DNA of 64,000 nt, from assembly GCA_021824145.1 (NCBI GenBank), contig JAKALM010000013.1, positions 41,937-105,936 of the forward strand, in the 5' to 3' direction. Below the pieces are notes generated by a model that worked only from the letters and a program-made list of their open reading frames with translations, did no database searches and was not told the DNA's origin. The position numbers were made by a program, and so were the translations under genes. Each line of letters starts with the position of its first letter. Position 1 is the first letter of the stretch. Of the stretch, positions 19,295 to 29,262 are shown piece after piece. This stretch comes from Bacteroidota bacterium. Lineage in GTDB: Bacteria; Bacteroidota; Ignavibacteria; Ignavibacteriales; Ignavibacteriaceae.

Positions 19295-21043
19295 TTGAAT
19301 AACAGTAACAAAATTAGTCCAGTTTGGTTAAAAGCTTCAGTTGTTGGAAGTTTATGGGCATCTAGTGAAATCATATTGGGGAGCTTTCTTCACAATGCAC
19401 AAGTACCTTTCTCAGGTACAATTCTATCAGCTATCGCAGTCATTTTATTAGTTGCCAGTGAAAGGTTTTGGAAGACAAAAGGAATTATTTGGCGCGCAGG
19501 AATAATTTGTGCAGTTATGAAAACAATTTCACCAAGTGCTAATATCTTTGGTCCAATGATAAGTATTGCAGCTGAAGCATTTTTGTTAGAAGGATTTATA
19601 AAATTATTAGGTTCAAATTATGCGGGCTACATTGTTGGTGGTGGTTTTGCAGTATCATGGAGTTTATTTTATAAAATATTTGGTTCTATAATTGTTTATG
19701 GCTTTAGCATAATAGAATTATATTCTAGATTGTACCAATTTGCAGTCAAGCAAATTAATTTTAAGTTCAACAGTCCTTGGGCATTAATTCTTTTACTATT
19801 TTTTATTTATTTGATATTTGGCGGAATAGCTGGAATTTTGGGTAAATTAATTGGTGATAAAGCAGAAATGAATAATGATAAGAAAATTTATTCATCACAA
19901 AATGTCCATCCAATTATTGAGTTAACCCCATCTAAAATAGACCAGAATTTTTCAATTTATTTTTTAGCGCTGCATATCTCTGCAATTATTTTTGGATTAA
20001 TTATTTTAAATCTTTTTCCACTTTGGATTTCTTCAGTTTATGTTTTAGGATATGTTACCATTTGTTTGCTCCAATATCAGCAAAATTTAAAAAGATTAAA
20101 GAAACCAAAGTTCTGGATTTTATTAATTTCAATTACATTGCTTTCTGGATTTTTATTAAACGGTTTAAGAAGCAATACTCATAGTTTTAATTTGTCTGGG
20201 CTTTCTATTGGAGTTGCGATAAATGTTAGAGCGTTTCTAATGATTTTTGGATTTTCAAGTTTAAGCATTGAACTTAGAAATCCGAGAATTGAAAATTGGT
20301 TTAAGAGAAAGGGAATGGGGCATTTTTCAAAATCCCTCGAAGCGGCGTTTAAGATTTTACCATTTATGGCTGCTAATATATCCGAAGAAAAAATGCTTTT
20401 TAAGAAACCAATTGAGGCATCAGCTAATTTAATTTTAAAAGCAAATTACTGGTTAGATAAAATAGAAAAAAACACGTACGGATTGCCAATCGTTTTTATT
20501 ATTACAGGCGAAAGAGGATCGGGCAAATCAACTTTGCTTTCACAAACTATTGAAAAACTTAAATCAAATAAAATAAAAGTAGCCGGAATTTTAGCTCCAG
20601 GTTATTGGATAGAAAATAAAAGGAGTGCTTTCGATATTATTAATGTTCAAACAGAACAAAGAACAAAACTGTGCACAATTGAACAAAATCAAAGCAAAGT
20701 AAGAATTGGGCTATTTAATTTTTTTTCTGAAGGAATTGAACTTGGGAATAAGGCTTTATCAATAGAAAAATTATCTGGAGTTGATGTTTGTACAATTGAT
20801 GAAGTAGGAATTTTAGAACTTAAAGGTGAAGGCTGGTCAAAAAAGCTTGATGAACTAATGAAGAATTTTAAAAATATTTTGATTTTAGTGGTAAGAAATG
20901 ATTTTGTTGATGACGTTTGCAAACGATGGTTAATATACTCACCAATTATATTTGATTGCAAAGAGGAAAATTCTGAAAATTTATCAAGAGCAATATTACA
21001 TCATCTTGCCTTGCTTTCGGATAAAGGTACAATCGGCATTTGA
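19295..21043 (+). CDS. membrane fusion: ECF S-like, ECF T-like and THEP1-like NTPase domains
   Basis: 582 residues in three parts. About 1-200: five to six hydrophobic helices (SVVGSLWASSEIILGSFLH, GIIWRAGIICAVMKTISPSANIFGP) resembling a substrate-binding S component. About 225-385: further membrane helices ending in a segment much like the EcfT coupling region (SIELRNPRIENWFKRKGMGHFSK followed by LEAAFKILP). About 400-575: a P-loop NTPase with GERGSGKST (Walker A, about 405) and VDVCTIDEVGILEL (Walker B, about 497), resembling the THEP1/NTPase_1 family. There is no ABC signature motif, so it is not a normal ECF ATPase. Starts at TTG 19295 with AGAGG 9 bases upstream. Probably imports a purine-related substrate or supports cofactor supply; this is inference. 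Confidence 0.7.
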   Translation: MNNSNKISPVWLKASVVGSLWASSEIILGSFLHNAQVPFSGTILSAIAVILLVASERFWKTKGIIWRAGIICAVMKTISPSANIFGPMISIAAEAFLLEGFIKLLGSNYAGYIVGGGFAVSWSLFYKIFGSIIVYGFSIIELYSRLYQFAVKQINFKFNSPWALILLLFFIYLIFGGIAGILGKLIGDKAEMNNDKKIYSSQNVHPIIELTPSKIDQNFSIYFLALHISAIIFGLIILNLFPLWISSVYVLGYVTICLLQYQQNLKRLKKPKFWILLISITLLSGFLLNGLRSNTHSFNLSGLSIGVAINVRAFLMIFGFSSLSIELRNPRIENWFKRKGMGHFSKSLEAAFKILPFMAANISEEKMLFKKPIEASANLILKANYWLDKIEKNTYGLPIVFIITGERGSGKSTLLSQTIEKLKSNKIKVAGILAPGYWIENKRSAFDIINVQTEQRTKLCTIEQNQSKVRIGLFNFFSEGIELGNKALSIEKLSGVDVCTIDEVGILELKGEGWSKKLDELMKNFKNILILVVRNDFVDDVCKRWLIYSPIIFDCKEENSENLSRAILHHLALLSDKGTIGI

Positions 21044-21076
21044 TTAAACATAAATAATTTATGAAAAAAATATTGA

Positions 21077-22390
21077 CTATTTAATCTTGTCCATTCTCTT
21101 CCATAATTTAATAGCAGCTTTTCTTGCCTCATCATAAATTGAATTAATATCAAATGGGAATTCTCTTTTTTCATAAACAATTTTCCCATTGATTAAAACT
21201 GTTTCTACATCGCTGGATAAGAATCCATAAATAAAATGGCCTGCTAAGTTTTTGTTTGCAACAGGAGTTGGGGAATTGTAATTAAAGATTACTAAATCTG
21301 CTTTATAATTTCTTTCAATCTTTCCGAATTTAGACGTGAAATATCTTTTGAGAATTGAATTACCATTTTGTAGATATTTTAAAAAATTATCCGGAGATAA
21401 TTTTAGTTTTTCATCATTGTTTTTGAAATATGCAAATTTTAATTCTTCTAGCATATTGGATCCAATTCCATCAGTACCTAGCGCAACATTTTTTAAACGA
21501 CCCAAATTTTTAAGATAACCAATGCTGTTATTCATATTTGAACGAGGATTATGTATTAGAAATGATTCATTCCCATTTATAATATTAATTTCATCATTCG
21601 ATAAATGCACACCATGTGCAAGTATTGTTTTGTTGTTAAGAAGTTTGAAATCGTTTAATCTTTTTATTACAGATTTGCCAAATTTTCTTTTTGTATAAGC
21701 TTCATCAAATTTATCTTCGCCAGCATGAATGTGAATTCCTTTCCCAGTTTCATTTAATAATTCTGAAATCAATGAAAGAGTTTCATCAGTTAAAGTAAAA
21801 GAAGCGTGAGCCCCAATTGCGGATTCTAGTAAATTTCTAGAAGAATCATACTGAGTAATTTTATTTATAAAATCTACCGATTCCTCAATTCCTTCAATGG
21901 CTCCATTTCTTCCATTTCTGTCCGATATTTCATAACATAATATTCCACGAAGACCAACATTATCAAAACATTTTTTTAAAACATTCAGAGAGCCTTTTAT
22001 AAAATTTGGAGAAGAATTATGATCAATTACCGAAGTCGTTCCGGATTTTATTGATTCAATTGCACCTATCATTCCGCTGTAATAAAGAATTTCTTCATCA
22101 ATTGCTTTATCCAATTTCCACCAAAGATTTTTTAAAATATCTACAAAATTTTTAGGAGGTTTAATATTGGCTAAAATTCCACGGGCAAGAGTGGAATAAA
22201 AATGATTGTGTGAACAAACCAATCCAGGAGAAACATATCTTCCATTAAGATCAATAATTCGTCCATTAAAATTTATTGGAATGTCATTCCTTAGCTCAAT
22301 TATTTGGTCCTCATCAATTAAAATATTAACTTCTTTTGAAACTGATGGAGGTGAAAAATTTATTATTTTAGCATTCTTAAGAATTAACAT
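21077..22390 (-). CDS. ssnA: amidohydrolase SsnA
   Basis: Metal-dependent amidohydrolase-superfamily enzyme, 437 residues, closely resembling E. coli SsnA (442 residues). Seen: MLILKNAKI start; metal-ligand motif GLVCSHNHFYSTLARGI; the characteristic LKNLWWKLDKAIDEE; ESIKSGTTSVIDHNSSP; IHIHAGEDKFDE; ILAHGVHL; and LGTDGIGSNM with the metal Asp. It overlaps the upstream ygfK by 14 bases, the same gene pairing as in E. coli. Known: ssnA belongs to the conserved anaerobic purine-catabolism set. The exact substrate is not established from sequence; a purine-ring or ring-opened intermediate amidohydrolase is expected. Confidence 0.92.
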   Translation of the reverse strand: MLILKNAKIINFSPPSVSKEVNILIDEDQIIELRNDIPINFNGRIIDLNGRYVSPGLVCSHNHFYSTLARGILANIKPPKNFVDILKNLWWKLDKAIDEEILYYSGMIGAIESIKSGTTSVIDHNSSPNFIKGSLNVLKKCFDNVGLRGILCYEISDRNGRNGAIEGIEESVDFINKITQYDSSRNLLESAIGAHASFTLTDETLSLISELLNETGKGIHIHAGEDKFDEAYTKRKFGKSVIKRLNDFKLLNNKTILAHGVHLSNDEINIINGNESFLIHNPRSNMNNSIGYLKNLGRLKNVALGTDGIGSNMLEELKFAYFKNNDEKLKLSPDNFLKYLQNGNSILKRYFTSKFGKIERNYKADLVIFNYNSPTPVANKNLAGHFIYGFLSSDVETVLINGKIVYEKREFPFDINSIYDEARKAAIKLWKRMDKIK

Positions 22391-25300
22391 GTAAATCCAA
22401 ATGATTAAATAAATATGAATAATTTTTAATTATGTTTGAAATAAATTTCAAAAAGTTTTGCGTATTTTGATCTTCGTTAACTGGATCAATTGAAAAAACA
22501 TTTCCGTCACTGCTGCACAAAAATTTTCCAATTTTATTTTTTAATCTGAAAGTAATTCCTAATACAGTTGAATTATCATTATTTGTGCTAATTATAAATC
22601 CATCATTTTGGCTTTCATTGAAATTTTTTTTATCCCAAAATAATGTAGGTTTTGTTTTATATGGTGCGCTGCTGTAGGGGCAAAATGTTTCACAGTTGCC
22701 GCACTCATTACAAAGTCCATCAATGTGAAGAATTTGATACGCGTTTTTATATCCATTTCCAAGCAGTGATGAGTCTAAAGCAATATTAGCTCGGTTTGGA
22801 CAAACTTCTACGCATTTATTACAAAGAAGATCGCACCCAAGACAGCGCGAAGATTCAACACTAACTATATTCGAACGATTAAAAATTTTCCCTTTGCGCT
22901 CAATAATATCTTGAAATCTTTTTTCAGTATTGTAATTGGAATTAGAATTAATTTTAGTAAATGAAGATATATTTTCTTTCATAATAATTGATTCAGCGGC
23001 TTTTTTCCCATCTGCAATTGATTCAATTACAGTTGATGGGCCGCGCAAAGCATCTCCGCCTACAAAAACATTTTCTAAAATAGTCTCATTATTTGTAGGA
23101 TTAATTTGAAGCCTGTCATTTTCCGTATTTAATAAATTATTTAGAGTGAAGAAATTCTTATCTATATGTTCACCGATGGCTGAAATTATAGTGTCAATTT
23201 GAAATTCTTCAAACTCATTTTCTATTGGACAAACAATTCTTCTGCCATCTTTGTCAATTTTGTCCAGAGCCATTTTTTGACATTTTAAATTTCCATTTTC
23301 AAATGCAATTGGAGATAAAAGTTCTTTAAAAATAATTCCTTCTGAAATTGCTGCTTCAAATTCTTCGTGATCAGCCGGCATAAATTCTTTAGTACGGCGA
23401 TAAATAATAAATACATTTTTGACGCCATTGATTCTTTTTGCGGCACGCGCACTATCCATTGCCGAATTACCTCCGCCAATAACTGCAACGTTTTTATGCA
23501 AATTAACTTTTTCTTTTTTATTAAATGCTTTTAAAAAATTAATTGAATTAAGAATTTCGCGGTCGCATTTTGTTAGAAAGAGATTATTTGATTTTTGTGC
23601 TCCAATACCGATGAAAATATATTTATATCCTTCTTCATTTAAATTCTTAATTGAAAAAACATCTTCAACACCATAAATTATTTTTACACCAAAAGAAGAA
23701 ATAAAGGCTATATCTTTATCAATAATTTCTTGCGGAATTCTGAATTCTGGAATTACATATCTAACTGTTCCGCCAGCCTTATTTGATCTTTCAAAAATAG
23801 TAACATCAATACCGTTTTTAGCTAAAAAATAAGCTGTCGATAATCCTGCAGGACCAGCACCAATAATTGCAGCTTTGATTTGACTTTTTTTATTTGAAGA
23901 AATTTTATCCCCATAAAAACTAAAACCCTTTTCTGCAGCAACTTTTTTTAATTCTCGGATTTCGAGCGGGAAATCATAATCATTACGAATACATTTTGTA
24001 ACACACTTATGATCGCAAATATACCCAGTAATATTTGGTAAAGGATTTGTTGAAGTTATTACTTCAAATGCTTCACTAAATTTATTTTCCTCAATTAATC
24101 TTATATACTCAGGAATGTTTTGACCAGCTGGACATGCAGTTATGCAAGGTGCAACGTAACAATCAAAGCTAGGTAAACTTTGCGAAATTTTAGTTGTTGC
24201 AGTTACTCTTTTCTTTTTTGAATACCATAAAATATTGATTGAATCATCAGCTAGTTTATTTAATTTATCATTATTTATCTTATTGTTATGAATAAATTGT
24301 TCTGATATTATTTCCTTTGATATATTTGCCATTTCAAAAAGCCGATAATAGCCGCCGGGTTTAAGCAAATCTGTAACTACTGTAACTGGAAAAATTCCTG
24401 TAGATAATACTTCAGTTACATTTGAAGCATCGATTCCGCCTGAATAAGAAATATTAATTTCACCATTTAACTCGTTCGAAATTTCTTTAGCTAGATTAAT
24501 TGTTAAGGGAAATAGAGACCTTCCAGACATATACATTTCATTGTTAGGAAGAATATTTCTCTTATTTTTTGTAGCAAGAGTATTAGAAAGTTTTATCCCA
24601 AATTCTTTTTCATTTTCTTTCGAGAATTTTTTTAAACTTTTTATTAAAATAATTGCTTCATCAAACTTTAAATCTTTATGAAATGTAGCTTCATCAATTT
24701 CTATATAATGATATTCGAGGTGATTCAAAATTTCTCTGACTTTTTCATAACCTAGTAATGTTGGATTTAATTTTATGAAAGTGTGTAGTTGTTTTTCTTT
24801 CAATAAATATTTTGAAATACTTTCAATCTCTTCTGGCGGACATCCATGCATGGTAGAAAGAGTTACCGAGGTTGAAATATTTGGAGAAATATTTTTTGAA
24901 TTTAAAAAAGCTAATTCAATATTATCTATTATGTTTTTAGATATTTTGGATTTCCGCTTCGATAAGTTTTTTAGAAGCTCATCTTGAAATTGTTTACTAC
25001 TTAGAGTCTCAACATATTTTTGAAACAAATTATGAATTGAAGCATCCTTCATTTGTTCAATAAATGTATCCATCTTTTTAGATTTAATTCCATTAAGATC
25101 ATAACCTACACTCATATTAAAAATGAAAGAATTGTTATTTGGTGAAAAGTTAAAAACATCATTTAAAAGGTGAATTATTATCCAAGCTTTTAAATATTCT
25201 TCAAATGATTGTTCCAATGTTAGTTCTTGTGACCATTCAACATTATAGCATTCGTCTTCTGCATCAATGCAGGGTTTATCAACTTTTATTGAATCAAGTA

Positions 25301-25559
25301 TTTGGACGGTTTTTAATTCAAAAAATCTTCCGCCAGTTAAATAAGAAGAAATTATATTTGGTGCTAATTGAGTATGTGGACCGGCAGCTGGACCTACTAA
25401 AGTTTCAACTTTCCCATTTAATAATTTTCTTGTATTTGTATTTTGTATAAAGAAAAATTTCTGTTCTGGTATTCCTAAAATTGTTTGATGATCAAAATAT
25501 TCCTTAAAAATCCAAGAAATTAAATTTGTAAATTCAATGGGAATAAAATGATTTGCCAT
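22377..25559 (-). CDS. ygfK: YgfK, iron-sulfur flavoprotein reductase (annotated 'selenate reductase subunit')
   Basis: 1060 residues, co-linear with E. coli YgfK. Order: N-terminal dihydropyrimidine-dehydrogenase-like TIM barrel with VGPAAGPHTQLAPN (about 56), KPCIDAEDECYN (about 95), TLSTMHGCPPEEIE and TDLLKPGGYYR; a cysteine-rich linker CYVAPCITACPAGQ (about 470) and CDHKCVTKC, GltD-like; an FAD site IIGAGPAGLS (about 563); an NAD(P) site VIGGGNSAMD (about 693); and a C-terminal ferredoxin part with CLGCDLLCNKC (about 908) and CNECGNCETFCP (about 951). Known: such proteins carry electrons between NAD(P)H, flavin and Fe-S centres, and genetic work places ygfK in purine breakdown rather than selenate respiration. 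Here it probably reduces a purine or ring intermediate. First gene of ygfK-ssnA, divergent from ygeY. Confidence 0.94.
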   Translation of the reverse strand: MANHFIPIEFTNLISWIFKEYFDHQTILGIPEQKFFFIQNTNTRKLLNGKVETLVGPAAGPHTQLAPNIISSYLTGGRFFELKTVQILDSIKVDKPCIDAEDECYNVEWSQELTLEQSFEEYLKAWIIIHLLNDVFNFSPNNNSFIFNMSVGYDLNGIKSKKMDTFIEQMKDASIHNLFQKYVETLSSKQFQDELLKNLSKRKSKISKNIIDNIELAFLNSKNISPNISTSVTLSTMHGCPPEEIESISKYLLKEKQLHTFIKLNPTLLGYEKVREILNHLEYHYIEIDEATFHKDLKFDEAIILIKSLKKFSKENEKEFGIKLSNTLATKNKRNILPNNEMYMSGRSLFPLTINLAKEISNELNGEINISYSGGIDASNVTEVLSTGIFPVTVVTDLLKPGGYYRLFEMANISKEIISEQFIHNNKINNDKLNKLADDSINILWYSKKKRVTATTKISQSLPSFDCYVAPCITACPAGQNIPEYIRLIEENKFSEAFEVITSTNPLPNITGYICDHKCVTKCIRNDYDFPLEIRELKKVAAEKGFSFYGDKISSNKKSQIKAAIIGAGPAGLSTAYFLAKNGIDVTIFERSNKAGGTVRYVIPEFRIPQEIIDKDIAFISSFGVKIIYGVEDVFSIKNLNEEGYKYIFIGIGAQKSNNLFLTKCDREILNSINFLKAFNKKEKVNLHKNVAVIGGGNSAMDSARAAKRINGVKNVFIIYRRTKEFMPADHEEFEAAISEGIIFKELLSPIAFENGNLKCQKMALDKIDKDGRRIVCPIENEFEEFQIDTIISAIGEHIDKNFFTLNNLLNTENDRLQINPTNNETILENVFVGGDALRGPSTVIESIADGKKAAESIIMKENISSFTKINSNSNYNTEKRFQDIIERKGKIFNRSNIVSVESSRCLGCDLLCNKCVEVCPNRANIALDSSLLGNGYKNAYQILHIDGLCNECGNCETFCPYSSAPYKTKPTLFWDKKNFNESQNDGFIISTNNDNSTVLGITFRLKNKIGKFLCSSDGNVFSIDPVNEDQNTQNFLKFISNIIKNYSYLFNHLDLHVNS

Positions 25560-25785
25560 GCAAACCCCATTTAATGTTGATTAAAATTTCAATTCTATTT
25601 GTTTTAATTTCAATTATTAATATAAGATAAGTTTTTCAAATATTTTACATTTTTGTAACTATTTAATTTTATTTTTTATATTTTTGCTCAAAGAAAAATA
25701 AGGACACTAAGTCTTATTTAAGAATTGGGAATTGAAATTGGAAACTGAAATTGAACTACTAAAAAAAAATTAAGAAGGGAAAAAA

Positions 25786-26970
25786 ATGGATTTATCAGGC
25801 AGAATTCTGGAATTAGCAAATCATTATGAATCCTATACTGCATCAAATCTTTCAAAAATAATTCAACTCAAATCTTTAAGTTGCGGCGAGAAAGAAGTCT
25901 CCTATGCTATCAAGAAAATGATGGAGGAAGCTGATTTTGATGACGTTTTTATCGATGGATTAGGAAATGTTATAGGAAGAATTGGAAATGGGAAAAAAAT
26001 TATCGCAATCGATGGACACATTGACACCGTTGATGTTGGTAATTTAAATAATTGGAGTTTTGATCCTTTTGGTGGTGAAATAAAAGATGGATTTGTGCAT
26101 GGCCTTGGCAGTGCTGATCAATCTGGCGGCCCTGCAGCTTTTATAACGGCTGGCAAAATTCTTAAGGAAATTGGAATTAAAAATGATTTAACAATTTATT
26201 TTATCGGTTCTGTTATGGAAGAAGATAGCGATGGACTATGCTGGAAGTACATCGTCGAAGAAGATAAAATAAAACCAGATTGTGTTATCATTACTGAACC
26301 GACCAACTTAAATATCTATCGCGGACACCGAGGAAGAATGGAAATTGAAGTTTCATTCTTTGGACTTTCCGCACACGGTGCTGCGCCGGAAAGAGGAAAG
26401 AATGCAATTTATATGGCATCCAAAGCTGCATTGGAAATTGAAAAGCTAAATGAAAATTTATTAAAAGATCAATTTCTTGGTAAAGGTTCCATTACTGTTT
26501 CTGAAATTATTTCTTCTAGTCCATCATTGTGCGCAGTCTCGGATTTCTGTAAAATTCACCTTGATAGAAGATTAACCTTTGGTGAAGATAGAAAATTAGC
26601 TTTAGAGCAAATTGAGAAAATAGTTGAAGGAATGGATGCTAAAGTTGAACTTCTACATTATAATGGAAAATCTTTCACTGGATTAAATTATGGAATGGAA
26701 AAATACTATCCAACTTGGGTATTAGAAGAAAATCATCCGGTAATTCAAAAAGGTGTTACTACTTATTCTCAACTTTTTAATGCTAAACCTATTGTTGATA
26801 AATGGACATTTTCAACAAATGGAGTTGTAATCAGTGGTATTTATAAAATTCCTGTTATTGGTTTTGGGCCTGGTAACGAAGTGATGGCACATGCGCCTAA
26901 TGAAAAAGTTCCTATCGAACATTTGGTAAAAGCGTCTGCATTTTATGCTTACTATTGTTCAATTTTTTAA
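25786..26970 (+). CDS. ygeY: YgeY family M20 hydrolase
   Basis: Metal-dependent M20 deacylase/peptidase-fold enzyme, 394 residues, of the YgeY ('selenium metabolism-linked hydrolase') type. Seen: AIDGHIDTVDVGN with metal His78 and Asp80; SADQSGG with the bridging Asp; VMEEDSDG with the catalytic and metal Glu at 145/146; VIITEPTNL; RGHRGRMEIEV; GLSAHGAAPERGKNA with the dimer-domain His; and GPGNEVMAHAPNEKV with the last metal His. Ribosome-binding site GAAGGG lies upstream. First gene of a tight plus-strand unit running to thiF. Known: in E. coli it is next to ygeW and ygeX. The likely job is hydrolysis of a ureido or amide bond in the purine-derived intermediate. Confidence 0.92.
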   Translation: MDLSGRILELANHYESYTASNLSKIIQLKSLSCGEKEVSYAIKKMMEEADFDDVFIDGLGNVIGRIGNGKKIIAIDGHIDTVDVGNLNNWSFDPFGGEIKDGFVHGLGSADQSGGPAAFITAGKILKEIGIKNDLTIYFIGSVMEEDSDGLCWKYIVEEDKIKPDCVIITEPTNLNIYRGHRGRMEIEVSFFGLSAHGAAPERGKNAIYMASKAALEIEKLNENLLKDQFLGKGSITVSEIISSSPSLCAVSDFCKIHLDRRLTFGEDRKLALEQIEKIVEGMDAKVELLHYNGKSFTGLNYGMEKYYPTWVLEENHPVIQKGVTTYSQLFNAKPIVDKWTFSTNGVVISGIYKIPVIGFGPGNEVMAHAPNEKVPIEHLVKASAFYAYYCSIF

Positions 26971-27010
26971 ATAAATAAAATTAATAAATTAATAATTCAA
27001 AGAGGGAATT

Positions 27011-28021
27011 ATGAACTCTAAATTGAAAGGGAAACATTTCTTAACTTGCGAAGATTGGAGTAAGGAAGAGCTAGATTTAGTTTTTGAAACATCGTTTGAT
27101 TTAAAAGATAAATTTAAAAAAGAAATTCCAACAAGAATTCTTCCGGATAAAACTTTATTCATGATATTTTTTGAGCAATCAACTCGAACAAGAAATTCTA
27201 TGGAAGCTGGAATGACGCAGCTTGGCGGCCACGCCCATGATCTTACTGAAGATAAGATGCAGCTTTCGCACGGCGAATCTGCAAAAGACACTGCTATTAT
27301 TCTTTCAAGGATGGGCCATGGAATTGCATCACGAAATTGTTTTTATGGAATAGGACGCAAATATCTTCAAGAAATGGCAAAGTATTCAACACGGCCAGTT
27401 ATGTCTCTTCAAGATGATGTTTACCATCCATTTCAAGGTATTGCCGATTTGATGACAATTTTTGAATATTTTGGTAAGAACACAAAAAATTTGAAGGTAA
27501 CAATTTCTTGGGCATATGCTGATACACATTCAAAACCTTTGTCGGTTCCACAGTCGCAAATTCTTCTTTTCCCACGTTATGGAATAGACGTTACAGTTGC
27601 ACATCCTAAAGAGTTTCCATTAAACAAAAATATTGTTAACAAAGCTTTCGAGAATGCTAAAGTTGGCGGCGGAAGTTTGAGGTTTACAAATGATATGGAT
27701 GAAGCTTTTGAAGGTGCACAAATTGTAATTCCAAAAAACTGGGGTGGCTTTGGATATTATGATGTGGATGAATATTTGAAGAATGAATCCGAATGTAAAA
27801 AAGAAATGAAATCAAATCTGGAAAAATACAAAGATTGGATTTGCGATGATCATCGAATTAAACTTGCAGACAGAAATGTAAAACTTATGCACGCTTTACC
27901 GGCAGATAGAGGACATGAAGTTACAAATGAAATTATTGATGACCCAAATATTTCAATAGTTTATGATGAAGCAGAAAATCGGCTGCATACAGCTAAAGCA
28001 ATTATGTCTTTGACGATGTAA
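27011..28021 (+). CDS. ygeW: YgeW-type knotted carbamoyltransferase
   Basis: Member of the aspartate/ornithine transcarbamylase fold of the 'unknown transcarbamylase' (YgeW) type, 336 residues. Seen: carbamoyl-phosphate motif FEQSTRTRNSMEAG near residue 53; LGGHAHDLTEDKMQLSHGES; HPFQG (HPxQ motif) near 138; and MHALPADRGHEV followed by AENRLHTAKA near the C terminus, all typical of the YgeW group rather than ornithine carbamoyltransferase. AGAGGG ribosome-binding site. 40 bases after ygeY and 20 before the next gene. Known: the enzyme is thought to run in the catabolic direction on a ureido compound, releasing carbamoyl phosphate, which the carbamate kinase at 14.2-15.3 kb would convert to ATP. 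Confidence 0.93.
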   Translation: MNSKLKGKHFLTCEDWSKEELDLVFETSFDLKDKFKKEIPTRILPDKTLFMIFFEQSTRTRNSMEAGMTQLGGHAHDLTEDKMQLSHGESAKDTAIILSRMGHGIASRNCFYGIGRKYLQEMAKYSTRPVMSLQDDVYHPFQGIADLMTIFEYFGKNTKNLKVTISWAYADTHSKPLSVPQSQILLFPRYGIDVTVAHPKEFPLNKNIVNKAFENAKVGGGSLRFTNDMDEAFEGAQIVIPKNWGGFGYYDVDEYLKNESECKKEMKSNLEKYKDWICDDHRIKLADRNVKLMHALPADRGHEVTNEIIDDPNISIVYDEAENRLHTAKAIMSLTM

Positions 28022-28041
28022 AAATCATAAGTTATAATTTT

Positions 28042-29262
28042 ATGAAAAAAGAGTTTTCTTATAAATGTGAAAGCTGCGGAAGAAATTTTGCGATTAAAAA
28101 GGATTTGATGCTCTGTCCTTTTTGTGCTGATCAAGATCCAGAAGGTAAACCATTAAAGGGAGTATTAACTGTTCAGTTACCAGAAAAATTATTCCGATCA
28201 AAAAAAAATAATCAAGAATTTGATGTTTTTGATTATCTGCCAGTTGAGAAAAAATATTTTTCAAAGTTAAATGTTGGAAACACACCTTTAATTGAACCGG
28301 AAATCATCCAATCAGAATTAGGGTATAAGAATCTTTATTTGAAATTCGATGGAACAAATCCAACAGGATCTTTTAAAGATAGAGCCTCTTATCTTGTTTC
28401 AGCTTTTGCGAAGAAAAATAATATTAATGAAATTGTTGTCGCATCAACTGGTAATGCCGCTTCATCAATGGCTGGAATTGCTGCTGCTGCTGGTCAAAAG
28501 GCTTTTATCTTTATGCCGCAAAATGCGCCGAAGGCAAAATTAATTCAATGTCTTCAATACGGTGCTACTCTAATTCCGGTAAAAGGAAATTATGATAAAG
28601 CATTCGATCTATCACTTCAGTTTAGTGCCAAAACTGGTTTTCTAAATCGCAACACAGCATATAACCCGATGACAATCGAAGGAAAGAAAACCGTTTCATT
28701 TGAACTTGTAAAACAAATGAACAAAAAGAAAATTAATTTTGTCTTTCTGCCGGTTGGTGATGGTGTTGTTTTAAGTGGTGTAATAAAAGGATTTTTAGAT
28801 TTAAAATATTTAGGACTAATAAACGATATTCCGAAAATTATTGGTGTGCAAGCTGAAAGAAGTTCATTTTTATTTAATGCATTTTATAAAAATAAATTTA
28901 GGCTGAATTATAAAGCAACTACTATTGCCGATTCCATTTCAGTTAATGTTGCTAGGAATGCTTATTCAGCAATTCATCATTTGAATACTGTAGATGGGGA
29001 ATTGATATTAGTTAGCGATAGGGAAATTTTAGAAGCTCAAAATTATTTATCCAACAAAAGCGGCATATTTTGCGAACCTTCTTCTGCAGCTTCTTTTGCC
29101 GGATTTGTTAAGATTAAAGAAAAGATTTTTAGAAATGCAGGAGTAATAATTTTGCTAACCGGGAATGGATTAAAAGATATCGAAACAGCTAGCAAAATTG
29201 TAAATTTTCCAAAAGCAATTGAACCAAACATAAATATTATTCTTGATAAATTGAATATTTGA
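28042..29262 (+). CDS. threonine synthase-like PLP enzyme with N-terminal zinc ribbon
   Basis: PLP fold-type-II enzyme, 406 residues. Seen: an N-terminal ribbon CESCG...CPFCA (residues about 10-33); the PLP-lysine motif TGSFKDRAS near residue 113; VASTGNAASSMAG (Asn of the phosphate cup); and the C-terminal ILLTGNGLKD. Overall it resembles long threonine synthases with a rubredoxin-like ribbon. It lies between ygeW and the mocA-like gene, exactly where E. coli has ygeX, and overlaps the next gene by one base. It may therefore act as a beta-eliminating lyase on 2,3-diaminopropionate or a related amino acid. That reassignment is inference; threonine synthase remains possible, but no other threonine gene is nearby. 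Confidence 0.82.
   Translation: MKKEFSYKCESCGRNFAIKKDLMLCPFCADQDPEGKPLKGVLTVQLPEKLFRSKKNNQEFDVFDYLPVEKKYFSKLNVGNTPLIEPEIIQSELGYKNLYLKFDGTNPTGSFKDRASYLVSAFAKKNNINEIVVASTGNAASSMAGIAAAAGQKAFIFMPQNAPKAKLIQCLQYGATLIPVKGNYDKAFDLSLQFSAKTGFLNRNTAYNPMTIEGKKTVSFELVKQMNKKKINFVFLPVGDGVVLSGVIKGFLDLKYLGLINDIPKIIGVQAERSSFLFNAFYKNKFRLNYKATTIADSISVNVARNAYSAIHHLNTVDGELILVSDREILEAQNYLSNKSGIFCEPSSAASFAGFVKIKEKIFRNAGVIILLTGNGLKDIETASKIVNFPKAIEPNINIILDKLNI

Noticed and set aside
19295..21043. Ordinary ABC transporter ATPase fusion
   Set aside because: Walker A and B are present but there is no LSGGQ-type signature, Q-loop or H-loop arrangement. The Walker B context (TIDEVGILEL) is that of THEP1-like NTPases.
25656..25686. 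Bacteroidota promoter for ygeY (TTTG ... TATTTTTG)
   Set aside because: A good -7 box TATTTTTG exists at 25679-25686 but the nearest TTTG is 23 bases upstream, too far from the usual 19-20; not listed as a feature.
27011..28021. Ornithine or aspartate carbamoyltransferase
   Set aside because: HPFQG, LSHGES and the ALPADRGHEV...AENRLH ending follow the YgeW group. The context of ygeY, ygfK and ssnA also fits, and no arginine or pyrimidine synthesis genes are near.
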